This document shows positions 33,989 through 42,625 of a stretch of DNA of 64,000 bases, one piece after another; positions within the stretch are counted from its first letter, which is position 1, and each line of letters begins with the position of its first letter. The position numbers and the translations under genes are program-made. The notes below the pieces were generated by a model. It made no database searches, was not told where the DNA came from, and saw only the letters and a list, made by a program, of their open reading frames with translations. This DNA comes from Chryseobacterium indologenes (GTDB lineage Bacteria > Bacteroidota > Bacteroidia > Flavobacteriales > Weeksellaceae). The stretch is taken from positions 558,001 through 622,000 of the forward strand of contig CP065590.1 in the NCBI GenBank assembly GCA_016025055.1, in the 5' to 3' direction.

Positions 33989-34360
33989 TTAATCGACAAT
34001 TTCATATTCGACCGGAATTGTACCATGACTGATATCTCCGATCTCGTCGAACGCTGCTTTAGACATATCTAAAGATCTTGATGAATGGAAAGGCCCTCTG
34101 TCATTAATTCTTACTATTACCTCTTTTCCATTTTTAAGGTTGGTTACCTTAACGTTTGTTCCAAACGGAAGCGTTCTGTTTGCTGCAGTAAACTTTGAGT
34201 TATCAAAGATTTCTCCGCTAGCGGTTTTTCTACCGTTAAATTTATCGTGGTAGTACGATGCATAACTTGTTTTTTTCGCATCTAAGGCATTATTCGTGAA
34301 AGAATAAATACCCAGGGTTGAAATCATCATTATGATTACGAGAATGAATCTTTTCATCAT
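33989..34360 (-). CDS. RlpA-like septal ring lytic transglycosylase domain protein
   Basis: 123 residues. N-terminal signal/anchor (MKRFILVIIMMISTLGIYSF). The double-psi beta-barrel RlpA domain fills the rest: ASYYHDKFNGRKTASGE, FTAANRTLPFGTNVKVTN, VIVRINDRGPF with the catalytic-type Asp, and RSLDMSKAAFDEIG. RlpA cleaves peptidoglycan glycan strands lacking stem peptides. There is no SPOR domain, unlike E. coli RlpA. TACATTTG (34388-34395, minus strand) is a likely -7 box. Two adjacent ATGs are possible. Confidence 0.87.
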   Translation of the reverse strand: MMKRFILVIIMMISTLGIYSFTNNALDAKKTSYASYYHDKFNGRKTASGEIFDNSKFTAANRTLPFGTNVKVTNLKNGKEVIVRINDRGPFHSSRSLDMSKAAFDEIGDISHGTIPVEYEIVD

Positions 34361-34834
34361 GTTGAACTTTTATTGGTTTTGACGGAGCAAATGTATCAGG
34401 AATCTCCTTAACTCCCTATTTAATTTGTTAAAAAAAGTTAATAAAACCATAAATAAATGTTAACAACCCTTGTAACCCCCTATGGATAGGGATTTTAGAC
34501 CACACTGTTAAAAAGTGTTAAAAAAACAGCTAAAAAGTTAACAGAATTAACTACTTTGCGCATAATTTAAAAAAATAAATTTTATAAAATATTAATAATC
34601 AATAGTTTACGTAAATTGATATTTTTCTAAAAAAGTTATGTTTTATTTTAATGCAAAAACCGGTCCTTTTTACCGCTGTTATTTTGCACTACAGACTATG
34701 AATGTAAACCACAATATAAACTTCATAAACTCCATGAACATTGAAAGACTGTTTTATCCCGTTCAATATAGTAGATCACATACTATATTAATAAATACAA
34801 TACCGCCAGATTTTATTACCCAGTAATAAAAACA
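34361..34834. other. Intergenic, very AT-rich
   Basis: Holds the RlpA-like gene promoter and a short hairpin (CCCTAT-GG-ATAGGG at 34478-34491). A 62-codon open frame at 34638-34826 (plus strand) ends just before the terminator at 34835; it has no family, signal peptide or compositional support, so it is not called as a gene. Confidence 0.4.
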
Positions 34835-34866
34835 AAAAACCAATGAGAGGGAACTCATTGGTTTTT
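34835..34866. terminator. Terminator downstream of the secreted surface protein genes
   Basis: Perfect 13-bp stem AAAAACCAATGAG / CTCATTGGTTTTT with a 6-base loop; T-runs on both strands. It lies past the stop at 34888 on the minus strand. Confidence 0.85.
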
Positions 34867-34887
34867 ATATGTAATTAATTAAATTTA

Positions 34888-35625
34888 TTATTTAAGGTAT
34901 TCTAATACATAATCATATGTACCAGATGGATACACTACCGACATACTTGGAGAACCAGTAACTGCGTTACCTGCAGTAGTCGCAATAGTATAAGAATATA
35001 AACTTCTGTCATAAACCGTGTTGGTACCCGCTTTATAAATAGTGATGCCATACATAGCACTCATTCCTGCAGGTGCCGGAATATTTACAGCAGTAGAAGT
35101 ACCACTAGCTGTGAAAGTTCCTTTGATTGCATATACCTGAGCATTATTTACCTGAGTATTTGTAATGGTTTCAGTAGGAAGGATATTCACTTTTCCAGCA
35201 TTCGCATTACCACCAAGCGGTCTCCATACCCCTGGCTGTACTGAACTTGTAGTAGAACCTGTTGGGTTATAATAATAGTAGAATCCCGGAGTTACAGCAG
35301 TAGCAGTTGAAGATCTTTGTCCTGTGGTTAAAGTAGTACCTGTTGCATTGTTATAAACAACCATACCATCAAACCAAGTAGGGAAAGTACTTCCATCAGC
35401 AAGAGAAGTATCAAATTGGAAATTGACCAAGTCTACACTTGGCACAACAATTCCTTTTCCTACGTTTGCACCAGCACCAGCTTCTGTACTAAAAGCAGAA
35501 CTAAGGTCGATTGCAACGTTAGAGTTATTAATAGCAGCATTTTGTGCTCCGTTATTAAGGCTTACCTGCGCATTTACTAGAGAACCAAAAGCAACAATAG
35601 CTAAAAAATTAAATATATTTTTCAT
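34888..35625 (-). CDS. Secreted low-complexity surface protein
   Basis: 245 residues from ATG 35625. Signal peptide MKNIFNFLAIVAFGSLVNAQ. The mature part is rich in Asn, Thr, Ala, Ser and Gly, nearly free of Cys and Lys. It contains the motif GFYYYYNPTGS...VWRPLGG (about 135-160), seen in many flavobacterial secreted proteins of unknown role. The neighbour upstream has the same motif, so the two form a tandem pair, probably one transcript. No T9SS sorting domain is visible. The longer frame to 35685 lacks a signal at its start. Confidence 0.7.
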   Translation of the reverse strand: MKNIFNFLAIVAFGSLVNAQVSLNNGAQNAAINNSNVAIDLSSAFSTEAGAGANVGKGIVVPSVDLVNFQFDTSLADGSTFPTWFDGMVVYNNATGTTLTTGQRSSTATAVTPGFYYYYNPTGSTTSSVQPGVWRPLGGNANAGKVNILPTETITNTQVNNAQVYAIKGTFTASGTSTAVNIPAPAGMSAMYGITIYKAGTNTVYDRSLYSYTIATTAGNAVTGSPSMSVVYPSGTYDYVLEYLK

Positions 35626-35648
35626 CTTATTCTTAAGTTTTAAAAGGG

Positions 35649-36315
35649 TTATTTCTGAGGTGAAGACCAAGTAGTTCCTGTCCAAACGAATTCAATACCT
35701 CTGTTTTGGTTAACAATTAAGTTTCCTAATATGGTAGGAGGTGTATCTCCTGCTCCGTTAGTAAACGTTAATGCTGTTGCTGTTGTATTGTTATTAATTA
35801 CTTTAATAATACGCCCGATATCTGCAGGAGTATTTGTAAGGGAAGGAAGTGTAATAGCAACACCCGTAGTAGCTCTGGTAACGATAACGTTATCTGTAGA
35901 CTGAAGAGTATACGTAGGGTTGGTTACAATAGTAGCATTTCCTCTGATACCTTCGTATCTGGAAACACCTCCGCCTCCACCTACAGCTACCCAAACGGTA
36001 TTGGGAGCATCATAGTAATAAAACCCAGTTGCGGTAACATTTGCTGTTTTTCCAGCTGCAGTACCGTCTAAGCGTCGTCACGAATGTAAGCGCACCATTT
36101 TGTGCAGTTACATAAGCGCCATCTTTAGCTGCTAATTGAGCTCTTGTTAAACGAGGGACTAGCAAGGCATCAGGTCTTGTATTATCTGTAGTATTCGCTA
36201 CTACATCTAAAGTTGCGGCTGGTGTGGTCGTGTTAATCCCCACACGCCCCTGCTGAGCCTGGGAAAGTGCCGAAAGGCAAACCAGCATAGTTGCTGTTAA
36301 TAAAAATTTTTTCAT
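35649..36315 (-). pseudogene. Secreted surface protein, frameshifted
   Basis: The first frame starts at 36315 with signal peptide MKKFLLTATMLVCLSALSQA and a mature N-terminus QQGRVGINTTTPAATLDVVA, typical of flavobacterial surface and tail-fibre-like proteins. Near 36070 the frame breaks: removing one base turns TTLRRYCSW into TTLDGTAAGKTANVTATGFY, followed by YYDAPNTVWVAVGGGGG and an open frame to the stop at 35649 (ending TTWSSPQK). The joined product is about 221 residues. Unlike the other five breaks in the window, this one is not in a homopolymer, so it may be a real mutation. Function unknown. Confidence 0.75.
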
Positions 36316-36694
36316 AAGTTTTTAAAGATTTTAATTACATTATTTTTCATCAATATTTTCACAAGGAAAAAACAAATCAATGAGTGATTAACATCATAAA
36401 GCTAATATAAATAAAAATATATTTGGATCAAATATAAGCTTCATTTTGGTAAATAACTTATTGAAAGCACATGATTTAAAAACATTGCTTAGTGCAAATT
36501 TAAGACATAATTTTCTAATTTGAATACTTTATGAAAGAAAATTAAATTTTCTTAACATCAGCAAGCATCAATTCATTGAAAACCAGCAATATAAAAAATA
36601 CACCAGAAAATATTTAAGTTAATTTTGTTTAATAATTCTACTTATTTTATTCTTACAGCGATTTGCGTATGATTTGATTCATAGCACATTAGCT
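36316..36694. other. AT-rich intergenic region upstream of the surface protein pair
   Basis: No gene. Two TAnnTTTG-like boxes on the minus strand (36495-36502 TAAATTTG and 36429-36436 TATATTTG) could start transcription of the surface protein genes; neither has a clear TTG at -33. No terminator is evident for rimO. Confidence 0.4.
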
Positions 36695-37996
36695 TTATAT
36701 CAATTCGCCGTATAAGTCAAATTCTTCAGCTGATGTAATTTTAACTTCTGCAAACTCTCCTATAGAAATATAAGTATCTTCAGCTGAAACCAATACTGTA
36801 TTATCTACATCCGGTGAATCGTACTCAGTTCGACCGATAAAATAATTTCCTTCTTTACGATCAAAAATACATCTGAATATTTTACCAATTTTCTCCTGAT
36901 TTTTTTCCCAGGAAATCTGAGATTGTACTTCCATGATCTCTTCTACTCTTGCTTCTTTTACTTCCTGAGGGATATCGTCTTCCAAAACATAGGCTGTCGT
37001 ATTTTCTTCATGTGAGTAGGTAAAACATCCCAGTCTGTCAAATTTTTGTTCTCTCACCCAGTCTTTCAGTTCCTGGAATCTTTCCTCTGTTTCTCCAGGA
37101 TAGCCTACAATTAAAGTTGTTCTGATAGCCATATCAGGAACTTTTTCTCTGAATTTTCCCAGAAGGGCATCTGTCTTCTCGTGGGTGGTTCCTCTCTTCA
37201 TTGATTTCAACAAATCGGAATTGATATGCTGAAGAGGGATGTCAATATAATTACAAACTTTAGGTTCTTCACGGATAATGTCCAGAACATCTTCAGGGAA
37301 ACCGCTTGGGAAAGCATAGTGAAGACGGATCCATTCTACTCCATCTACTTTTACCAGTTCTTTTAATAAATCGCCTAATGCACGTTTTTTATAGATATCT
37401 AAACCATAGTAGGTAAGATCCTGAGCAATAAGAATCAATTCTTTTGTCCCTTTTTTAGCCAATTTTTGTGCTTCGGAGACCAGTTTTTCAATAGGTGTGG
37501 AAACGTGTCCTCCCCTCATCAGAGGGATCGCACAGAAAGAGCATGGTCTGTCACAACCTTCAGAGATTTTAAGGTAAGCGTAATGTTTCGGAGTGGTTGT
37601 CAGTCTCTCTCCTACGAGCTCGTGTTTATAGTCTGCCCCCAGGTGTTTTAAAAGAACAGGAAGATCTCTTGTACCAAAATATTGGTCTACATCCGGGATT
37701 TCTTTGATCAGATCCGGCTTATATCTTTCAGACAGACATCCTGTAACAAATACTTTTTCAACCTCACCTCTATTTTTTGCTTCTACATAATCAAGAATAG
37801 TGTTGATCGATTCTTCTTTAGCATTATCAATAAATCCACAGGTATTAATTACAACGATATCACCACGGTCTTCGTGAACCACTTCTTTGCCGTTGGCTTT
37901 CAGCTGGCTCATTAATACTTCTGAATCATAAACATTCTTGGAACATCCAAGAGTGACCACATTGATTTTCTTCTTCCCTACCGATTTTGTACGCAT
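36695..37996 (-). CDS. rimO: Ribosomal protein uS12 methylthiotransferase
   Basis: 433 residues from ATG 37996 (MRTKSVGKKKINVVTLGCSK). Three domains: N-terminal UPF0004 with cluster cysteines (TLGCSKNVYDSEV, INTCGF, VTGCLSERY), radical-SAM core with CDRPCSFCAIP, and a C-terminal TRAM domain from about 370. It methylthiolates Asp88 (E. coli numbering) of ribosomal protein S12. The S12 target is inferred from overall RimO-like motifs (RPCSFCAIPLMRG) as opposed to MiaB. A TATCTTTG box is at 38016-38023 (minus strand). Confidence 0.92.
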   Translation of the reverse strand: MRTKSVGKKKINVVTLGCSKNVYDSEVLMSQLKANGKEVVHEDRGDIVVINTCGFIDNAKEESINTILDYVEAKNRGEVEKVFVTGCLSERYKPDLIKEIPDVDQYFGTRDLPVLLKHLGADYKHELVGERLTTTPKHYAYLKISEGCDRPCSFCAIPLMRGGHVSTPIEKLVSEAQKLAKKGTKELILIAQDLTYYGLDIYKKRALGDLLKELVKVDGVEWIRLHYAFPSGFPEDVLDIIREEPKVCNYIDIPLQHINSDLLKSMKRGTTHEKTDALLGKFREKVPDMAIRTTLIVGYPGETEERFQELKDWVREQKFDRLGCFTYSHEENTTAYVLEDDIPQEVKEARVEEIMEVQSQISWEKNQEKIGKIFRCIFDRKEGNYFIGRTEYDSPDVDNTVLVSAEDTYISIGEFAEVKITSAEEFDLYGELI

Positions 37997-38056
37997 CTTT
38001 TTGATTTTGAGTCTGCAAAGATACAAAATATTGAAGAGTTAATAATTAAAAAATAA

Positions 38057-38081
38057 AAACCACCTTACAAAAGTGGTTTTC
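38057..38081 (-). terminator. Terminator at the end of the polysaccharide locus
   Basis: Stem AAAACCAC / GTGGTTTT (8 bp) with a 9-base loop, followed on the minus strand by a long T-rich tract. It lies just past the stop of the dTDP-sugar epimerase gene. Confidence 0.65.
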
Positions 38082-38091
38082 AGATATATAT

Positions 38092-38637
38092 TTAAAAGTT
38101 TTTTTCTTTGAAGCGCGGGGCGTTCTTATCTTTCTCTGATAGTATGGCATCTTTTTCATCAACTTTCCAGTCGATTGCAAGGTCCGGGTCATTAAACTTT
38201 ACACTACCTTCAGATTCTTTGTTATAAAAATTATCACATTTATAAGAAAATACTGCGTCGGTACTTAAAACAGAAAAGCCATGCCCAAATCCTCTCGGGA
38301 TGTAAAGCTGCATTTTATTTTCTGCTGTAAGTTCTATACCGAACCACTTTCCGAATGTTGGCGAATCCTCACGAAGATCTACAGCCACATCCCAAACACT
38401 TCCTTCAAGGCATGATACCAGTTTTGCCTGGGCATGTTCTCCCTTTTGAAGATGCAACCCTCTTAGTATGCCGTACGAAGATTTGGAAATATTATCCTGT
38501 ACAAAATGGCCGTTCATTCCGGTCAGCTCTTCAAATTTTTTCTCATTGAATTTTTCAAAGAAATAGCCTCTTTCATCTTCAAAGATGGTAGGTTCTATAA
38601 TGTAACAATCTTTTAAGGGGGTTTCTTTTATTTTCAT
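38092..38637 (-). CDS. rfbC: dTDP-4-dehydrorhamnose 3,5-epimerase
   Basis: 181 residues, standard length. Cupin fold with the RmlC signature: FFEKFNEKKFEELTG, GILRGLHLQKGEHAQAKLVS (catalytic His), GSVWDVAVDLREDSPTFGKW and YIPRGFGHGFSVLS. It converts dTDP-4-keto-6-deoxyglucose to the L-rhamno form. No RmlA, RmlB or RmlD lies in the window, so either those genes are elsewhere or the enzyme serves another dTDP sugar. Last gene of the minus-strand polysaccharide locus. Confidence 0.9.
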   Translation of the reverse strand: MKIKETPLKDCYIIEPTIFEDERGYFFEKFNEKKFEELTGMNGHFVQDNISKSSYGILRGLHLQKGEHAQAKLVSCLEGSVWDVAVDLREDSPTFGKWFGIELTAENKMQLYIPRGFGHGFSVLSTDAVFSYKCDNFYNKESEGSVKFNDPDLAIDWKVDEKDAILSEKDKNAPRFKEKNF

Positions 38638-38656
38638 GTTAAAGTTTTGTTCTGTT

Positions 38657-39619
38657 TTATAATCCGTACTGCTTTTTCAGACTTACTTTTAAACCTACAT
38701 ACAGAATTCCTAACGGAATAAAAATAATCAGGACGATAGCCCACACCGGAAGATCGGAATATATCAGAAAGATATTCACAATTACCTGTATGATAGCATA
38801 AACACCACTAATCACCAAATGTGAGACTTTTTTTTCATTCGCGAAAAGCTGATATAAATGTCTTCTGTGTGCCTCAAAAATATTTTCTTTTAGGGATAGT
38901 CTTTCCATAATGGTCAGAACGACCTCCATTCCGTAGACAGAAAGTAATAATATATATTTATACTCACCGGTTTTCATGATGAGAAGGGTAATTAATCCTA
39001 TGATCCAAAATCCGATTCCCATACTTCCTACGTCACCGGCAAAACATTTTGCTTTTTTTCTAAAATTAAAAAACAGAAAAACAAGTGATGCCAATATCGG
39101 ATAATAAATAAAGTTTTGATCTGTGAATTCTACGATATCTTTATTGATATAAGCCAACGAGCCTAAAGTAATAAGACTGTATACTCCTGTCATCCCATTA
39201 ATTCCATCCATAAAATTATAGGCATTCAGCGTTCCGATGATGATGACAAAAAGCATTGGCCATGCCCAGAAAGGCATAAGCTCAAAAGCTCCCGTAAAAT
39301 ATAAAAGAAGAATTACGGCTAATAAGTGCACGGAAAGTCTGATTTTGTTTGACAATGTTTTAACATCATCAATAAAACTAATCCCACAAATGGCTAACAA
39401 TCCTAATCCAAAAGACCAGTAATTCTGAATGGCCTCATTATAATTGAATATACAAAAAATGATAAAAGCGATAGGAAAAATAATACCTCCCCCTCTCAGG
39501 GTGATCTGAGTATGGGCACTTCTGTGATTGGGTTTGTCGATAATATTGTATTTGTCAGCAATTCTGAAATAAATTAATATCGAAATAAATAATATAAGTG
39601 TTACAAGAAAATATTCCAT
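38657..39619 (-). CDS. Undecaprenyl-phosphate sugar-1-phosphate transferase (WecA/WbpL-like)
   Basis: 320 residues with about ten transmembrane helices. MraY/WecA family motifs: GGGIIFPIAF, FIDDVKTLSNKIRLSVH (catalytic Asp pair), NAYNFMDGINGMTG, FAGDVGSMGIGFW and EAHRRHLYQ. It transfers a sugar-1-phosphate from a UDP-HexNAc to undecaprenyl phosphate to start the repeat unit. Its end overlaps the neighbouring SDR gene by one base. This pairing resembles WbpL/WbpV of Pseudomonas, which start chains with FucNAc or QuiNAc; specificity here is inference. Confidence 0.88.
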   Translation of the reverse strand: MEYFLVTLILFISILIYFRIADKYNIIDKPNHRSAHTQITLRGGGIIFPIAFIIFCIFNYNEAIQNYWSFGLGLLAICGISFIDDVKTLSNKIRLSVHLLAVILLLYFTGAFELMPFWAWPMLFVIIIGTLNAYNFMDGINGMTGVYSLITLGSLAYINKDIVEFTDQNFIYYPILASLVFLFFNFRKKAKCFAGDVGSMGIGFWIIGLITLLIMKTGEYKYILLLSVYGMEVVLTIMERLSLKENIFEAHRRHLYQLFANEKKVSHLVISGVYAIIQVIVNIFLIYSDLPVWAIVLIIFIPLGILYVGLKVSLKKQYGL

Positions 39620-40515
39620 TATTTTGTTTTAAAACTTTTTATAGTTTTCATCAATCCTTCATCTGCTGAAACCGGCAGCTTTGCAAGTCTTAGAGCTTTT
39701 TTAATTTTACTGTTAGAGACAGCATAACTTTCGGTAAGTTTTTTCAATCTCTCAGAGTTTAGCGGTAACTTGATTTTATCTCCCAATTTTGCAAGAGTTA
39801 TAATTAATTCTTTGGAAATCTTCCATAATCTTGGTTTTCTACCGGATGCATTGCTTATAATTTCTATAAGTTTATTGGTAGAAATGAAATCATCATCTGC
39901 AAAATTATAAATTCCGGAACGAACATCTTTAGTTCTAAGAATTTGTACTATTAAAAAATTGAGATTCTCAATGCTTAAAAAAGACCTTTGATTTTCAAAA
40001 GCAGCAAGTGGCCAAGGAATTCCTTTTTCTACCACCTGGTACAATAAGTTCAAATTTCCTTTATTACCTGGACCATGAATCATACATGGCCGAATAATAA
40101 AAAGTCTTTTCCCTTCCGGAAGCTCTTTGGATAACAGGTACTGTTCGGCTAAAAGCTTGGATTTTCCGTAAGGAGTTTTCGGGTCCGGATGATGACTTTC
40201 ATCTAAAATTCCATCCACTGTATCTGCAGTAGCTTTTACACTGCTGAAATAAAAAAAATCAGAGATATCTGAATCCAGAAACTCATTAAAAAGTTTTTTG
40301 GTAAGGTCGGTATTAATCTTAAAATATTCTTCATCAGCAGAAGTATTGGCAGTATCATGGGCTTTTCCCGCAAGATGAATTAAAGCATCACAATTTACGG
40401 GTAAGTTCCAGTCATTTCTTAAAGACAGCCCAGCAACATTATACTGATTATCCTCAAGATATTTAAGCAGGTTCTGCCCGACAAATCCGGATGCTCCGGT
40501 AATGACGATGTTCAT
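39619..40515 (-). CDS. NAD-dependent epimerase/reductase (WbpV-like SDR)
   Basis: 298 residues, extended SDR. Rossmann motif ITGASGFVGQNL, LIHLAGKAHD, FFYFSSVKATAD with the catalytic Ser, and Tyr-Lys in TPYGKSKLLAEQ. Closest remembered relatives are WbpV/FnlB-type 4-reductases that finish UDP-QuiNAc or UDP-FucNAc-type sugars from 4-keto-6-deoxy precursors. The 4,6-dehydratase needed upstream is encoded at 60307-62235. It overlaps the initiating transferase, whose donor it probably makes. Confidence 0.78.
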   Translation of the reverse strand: MNIVITGASGFVGQNLLKYLEDNQYNVAGLSLRNDWNLPVNCDALIHLAGKAHDTANTSADEEYFKINTDLTKKLFNEFLDSDISDFFYFSSVKATADTVDGILDESHHPDPKTPYGKSKLLAEQYLLSKELPEGKRLFIIRPCMIHGPGNKGNLNLLYQVVEKGIPWPLAAFENQRSFLSIENLNFLIVQILRTKDVRSGIYNFADDDFISTNKLIEIISNASGRKPRLWKISKELIITLAKLGDKIKLPLNSERLKKLTESYAVSNSKIKKALRLAKLPVSADEGLMKTIKSFKTK

Positions 40516-40516
40516 T

Positions 40517-41665
40517 TTAGTAATTTAATTTTTCATGTATGATATCCCAAATCTTCCTTTCTTCAAAGTTTTGTCTTACAAATGTTCTTCCATTCCTTCC
40601 ATGTTGCTTTTTCATATTAGGGTTTTCAATATATAACTCTATTTTATTTATAATATCTTCAGGTTCATTTTTTATAAAAAGTCCAGTGTGACCTTCAATA
40701 ATAGATTCTGTACAGCCTGTAGCTTTAGTAATCAATACAGGAAGATTCATTGATGAGGCTTCTAAAGATACTGTAGGAAACCCTTCACGATAAGTAGGAA
40801 GTACAAATACATCCATTACATTAAAATAAGGAGCAGCATTTAATACAAATCCTGTGTTTATGATATTTGGGTCGTTCTCTATAATCTTCTTTGACTCTTC
40901 ACTAATAGCATCTCTTTCTTCAATTGGGCCTACTAAAAGAAGTTTAAGATTCTTATGTTTCTTTTGAAGCACTCTCCAAGCATTTATAAGCTCATTTATC
41001 CCCTTATCTTTAACTAACCTTCCAACATACCCTATTACAAAATCTCCCTTATTAATTTTTAGTTCTTTACGAATATCTGTGATTAAAGTAACATCTTGTT
41101 GTTCTGGATTAAATTTATTTTCAGTATCAATACCGTTACATGTGCCTAGACCTAATATAATGTTCTTAGATGAAGCATTCAAATGATCGTCTTCACTAAT
41201 CTTTTGCACAGAATGACTTACACAAACAACTTTTGTAGCTAGTGTTCCCGAAAGCCTATCAATATTTTTAAGAAGTAATTTCTTAAGCCCTTTACTTGTC
41301 TCATATATAATGCCATGTCGGAAGTATATCCTATCATTAACTCCAGCAAGAGAAGCTGCTATCATTGTTACCATCCCTCCTTTAGGAGTATGTCCTACAG
41401 CCGTGTCTATTTTATTTTTTTTAATGAATTTATAAATTTTATAAATTGCGACCAAATCTGTAAATGGACTGATGTTTCTGGTAACGTCAACTGAAAAGGG
41501 AGTGTATTCTAAGGAATCAGCTAATTGAAAAAACTCTTCTGAAGGAGTACATCCCAAATAATAATCATTGTTGGTTTTTGCACGTAAATATTTAAATTGT
41601 TTTCCAAAAAAATGATTGATTACAAAAGATATGGTTATAATGTGAAGAACTTTTTTATTTTGCAT
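40517..41665 (-). CDS. Glycosyltransferase family 4
   Basis: 382 residues from ATG 41665 (MQNKKVLHIITISFVINHFF); the frame extends one codon to a TTG. GT-B fold: N-terminal acceptor domain, then LGLGTCNGIDTENKF, VIGYVGRLVKDKGINELINA, LLLVGPIEE and the nucleotide-sugar motif YREGFPTVSLEASSMNLPV (EX7E type). It probably adds the second sugar to the lipid-linked repeat unit, since it lies next to the initiating genes. The start overlaps the upstream GT2 gene by 11 bases. Confidence 0.85.
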   Translation of the reverse strand: MQNKKVLHIITISFVINHFFGKQFKYLRAKTNNDYYLGCTPSEEFFQLADSLEYTPFSVDVTRNISPFTDLVAIYKIYKFIKKNKIDTAVGHTPKGGMVTMIAASLAGVNDRIYFRHGIIYETSKGLKKLLLKNIDRLSGTLATKVVCVSHSVQKISEDDHLNASSKNIILGLGTCNGIDTENKFNPEQQDVTLITDIRKELKINKGDFVIGYVGRLVKDKGINELINAWRVLQKKHKNLKLLLVGPIEERDAISEESKKIIENDPNIINTGFVLNAAPYFNVMDVFVLPTYREGFPTVSLEASSMNLPVLITKATGCTESIIEGHTGLFIKNEPEDIINKIELYIENPNMKKQHGRNGRTFVRQNFEERKIWDIIHEKLNY

Positions 41666-42509
41666 CAATAATAAGATTTAGTTTTTTTTCCCAGTCTTCC
41701 TTGTTGGTTGGATTTTGTACATTTCTTCCTGAGATCAGGAGCTGATCTTGGTGTATTTTTGATAAGAGAGTTGCTAGAAACATTTTCAAATTATTTACAA
41801 TAATAAGCTTTTGTTTTAAAATGAAATGGCTTTTCAAATATTCATTACTTCTAAAGAGTTTATTTTTCTTAGTCAACCTACTTTTATAGGTCTTTAATTT
41901 AAATACTAAAGGATCTCTATAAAATAAGAGCGGTTCTTTTATAATGTCAAAATTACTAGATGGGAAACTTCTTATCCATAAATCAGCATCTTCAACCCCT
42001 GCAAGATCTTCTGAATACAAAAATTTTTTAAAAAACTCTATCCTACCAGCAACAGTAGGATGATTGAATAGTATCTTATTAAACAAATCCGTATACTCAT
42101 TTAATAAAATAGCTTCTCGATATCCTATTATATGGTCTTCATCATCTAGTACAACAACTGAAGTACCTACAACATCTATCTTTTTATTATTTTCCAAAAA
42201 TTTCACCTGTTTTTCAATACGATCAGGGAACATAATATCATCCGCATCCATTCTTACAAAGTACTTACCTTGTGCTAAATTAATTTGCTGATTAAGCCTA
42301 AAAGAGATACCTCTATTCATACCATCTGCAATTACCTTAATTCTACTATCCTTAAAAAATTCTATTATTTTAAGCGTTTTATCTGTACTTCCATCATCAG
42401 TAATGATCAATTCAAAATTTTGATATGTTTGATTTAATATTGACTGAATACTTTTGAAGATAAACTTTTCAGCGTTAAATACTGGAATTCCAATTGTTAC
42501 TAAACTCAT
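41655..42509 (-). CDS. Glycosyltransferase family 2
   Basis: 284 residues, GT-A fold. N-terminal GIPVFNAEKFIFKSIQSILN, LIITDDGSTDKT, and the metal-binding DXD in FVRMDADDIMFPDRIEKQV. The C-terminal 80 residues are basic and lack transmembrane segments. It transfers one sugar of the repeat unit from a UDP or dTDP donor; donor and acceptor unknown. Codon use and composition are AT-rich like the rest of the central locus. Confidence 0.87.
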   Translation of the reverse strand: MSLVTIGIPVFNAEKFIFKSIQSILNQTYQNFELIITDDGSTDKTLKIIEFFKDSRIKVIADGMNRGISFRLNQQINLAQGKYFVRMDADDIMFPDRIEKQVKFLENNKKIDVVGTSVVVLDDEDHIIGYREAILLNEYTDLFNKILFNHPTVAGRIEFFKKFLYSEDLAGVEDADLWIRSFPSSNFDIIKEPLLFYRDPLVFKLKTYKSRLTKKNKLFRSNEYLKSHFILKQKLIIVNNLKMFLATLLSKIHQDQLLISGRNVQNPTNKEDWEKKLNLIIDAK

Positions 42510-42625
42510 AAATTATTTTCAAATACAAAATTAATTATTTTACTCATCATTTCCTTTAACCTATAATATTGAATTGGTCCCTTTGGGAAACCATAACTTA
42601 TTATATATATCCAAATTTGTATATT

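Noticed and set aside
34638..34826. 62-codon plus-strand open frame before a terminator
   Set aside because: No family, no signal peptide and AT-driven composition; the terminator is explained by the minus-strand gene.
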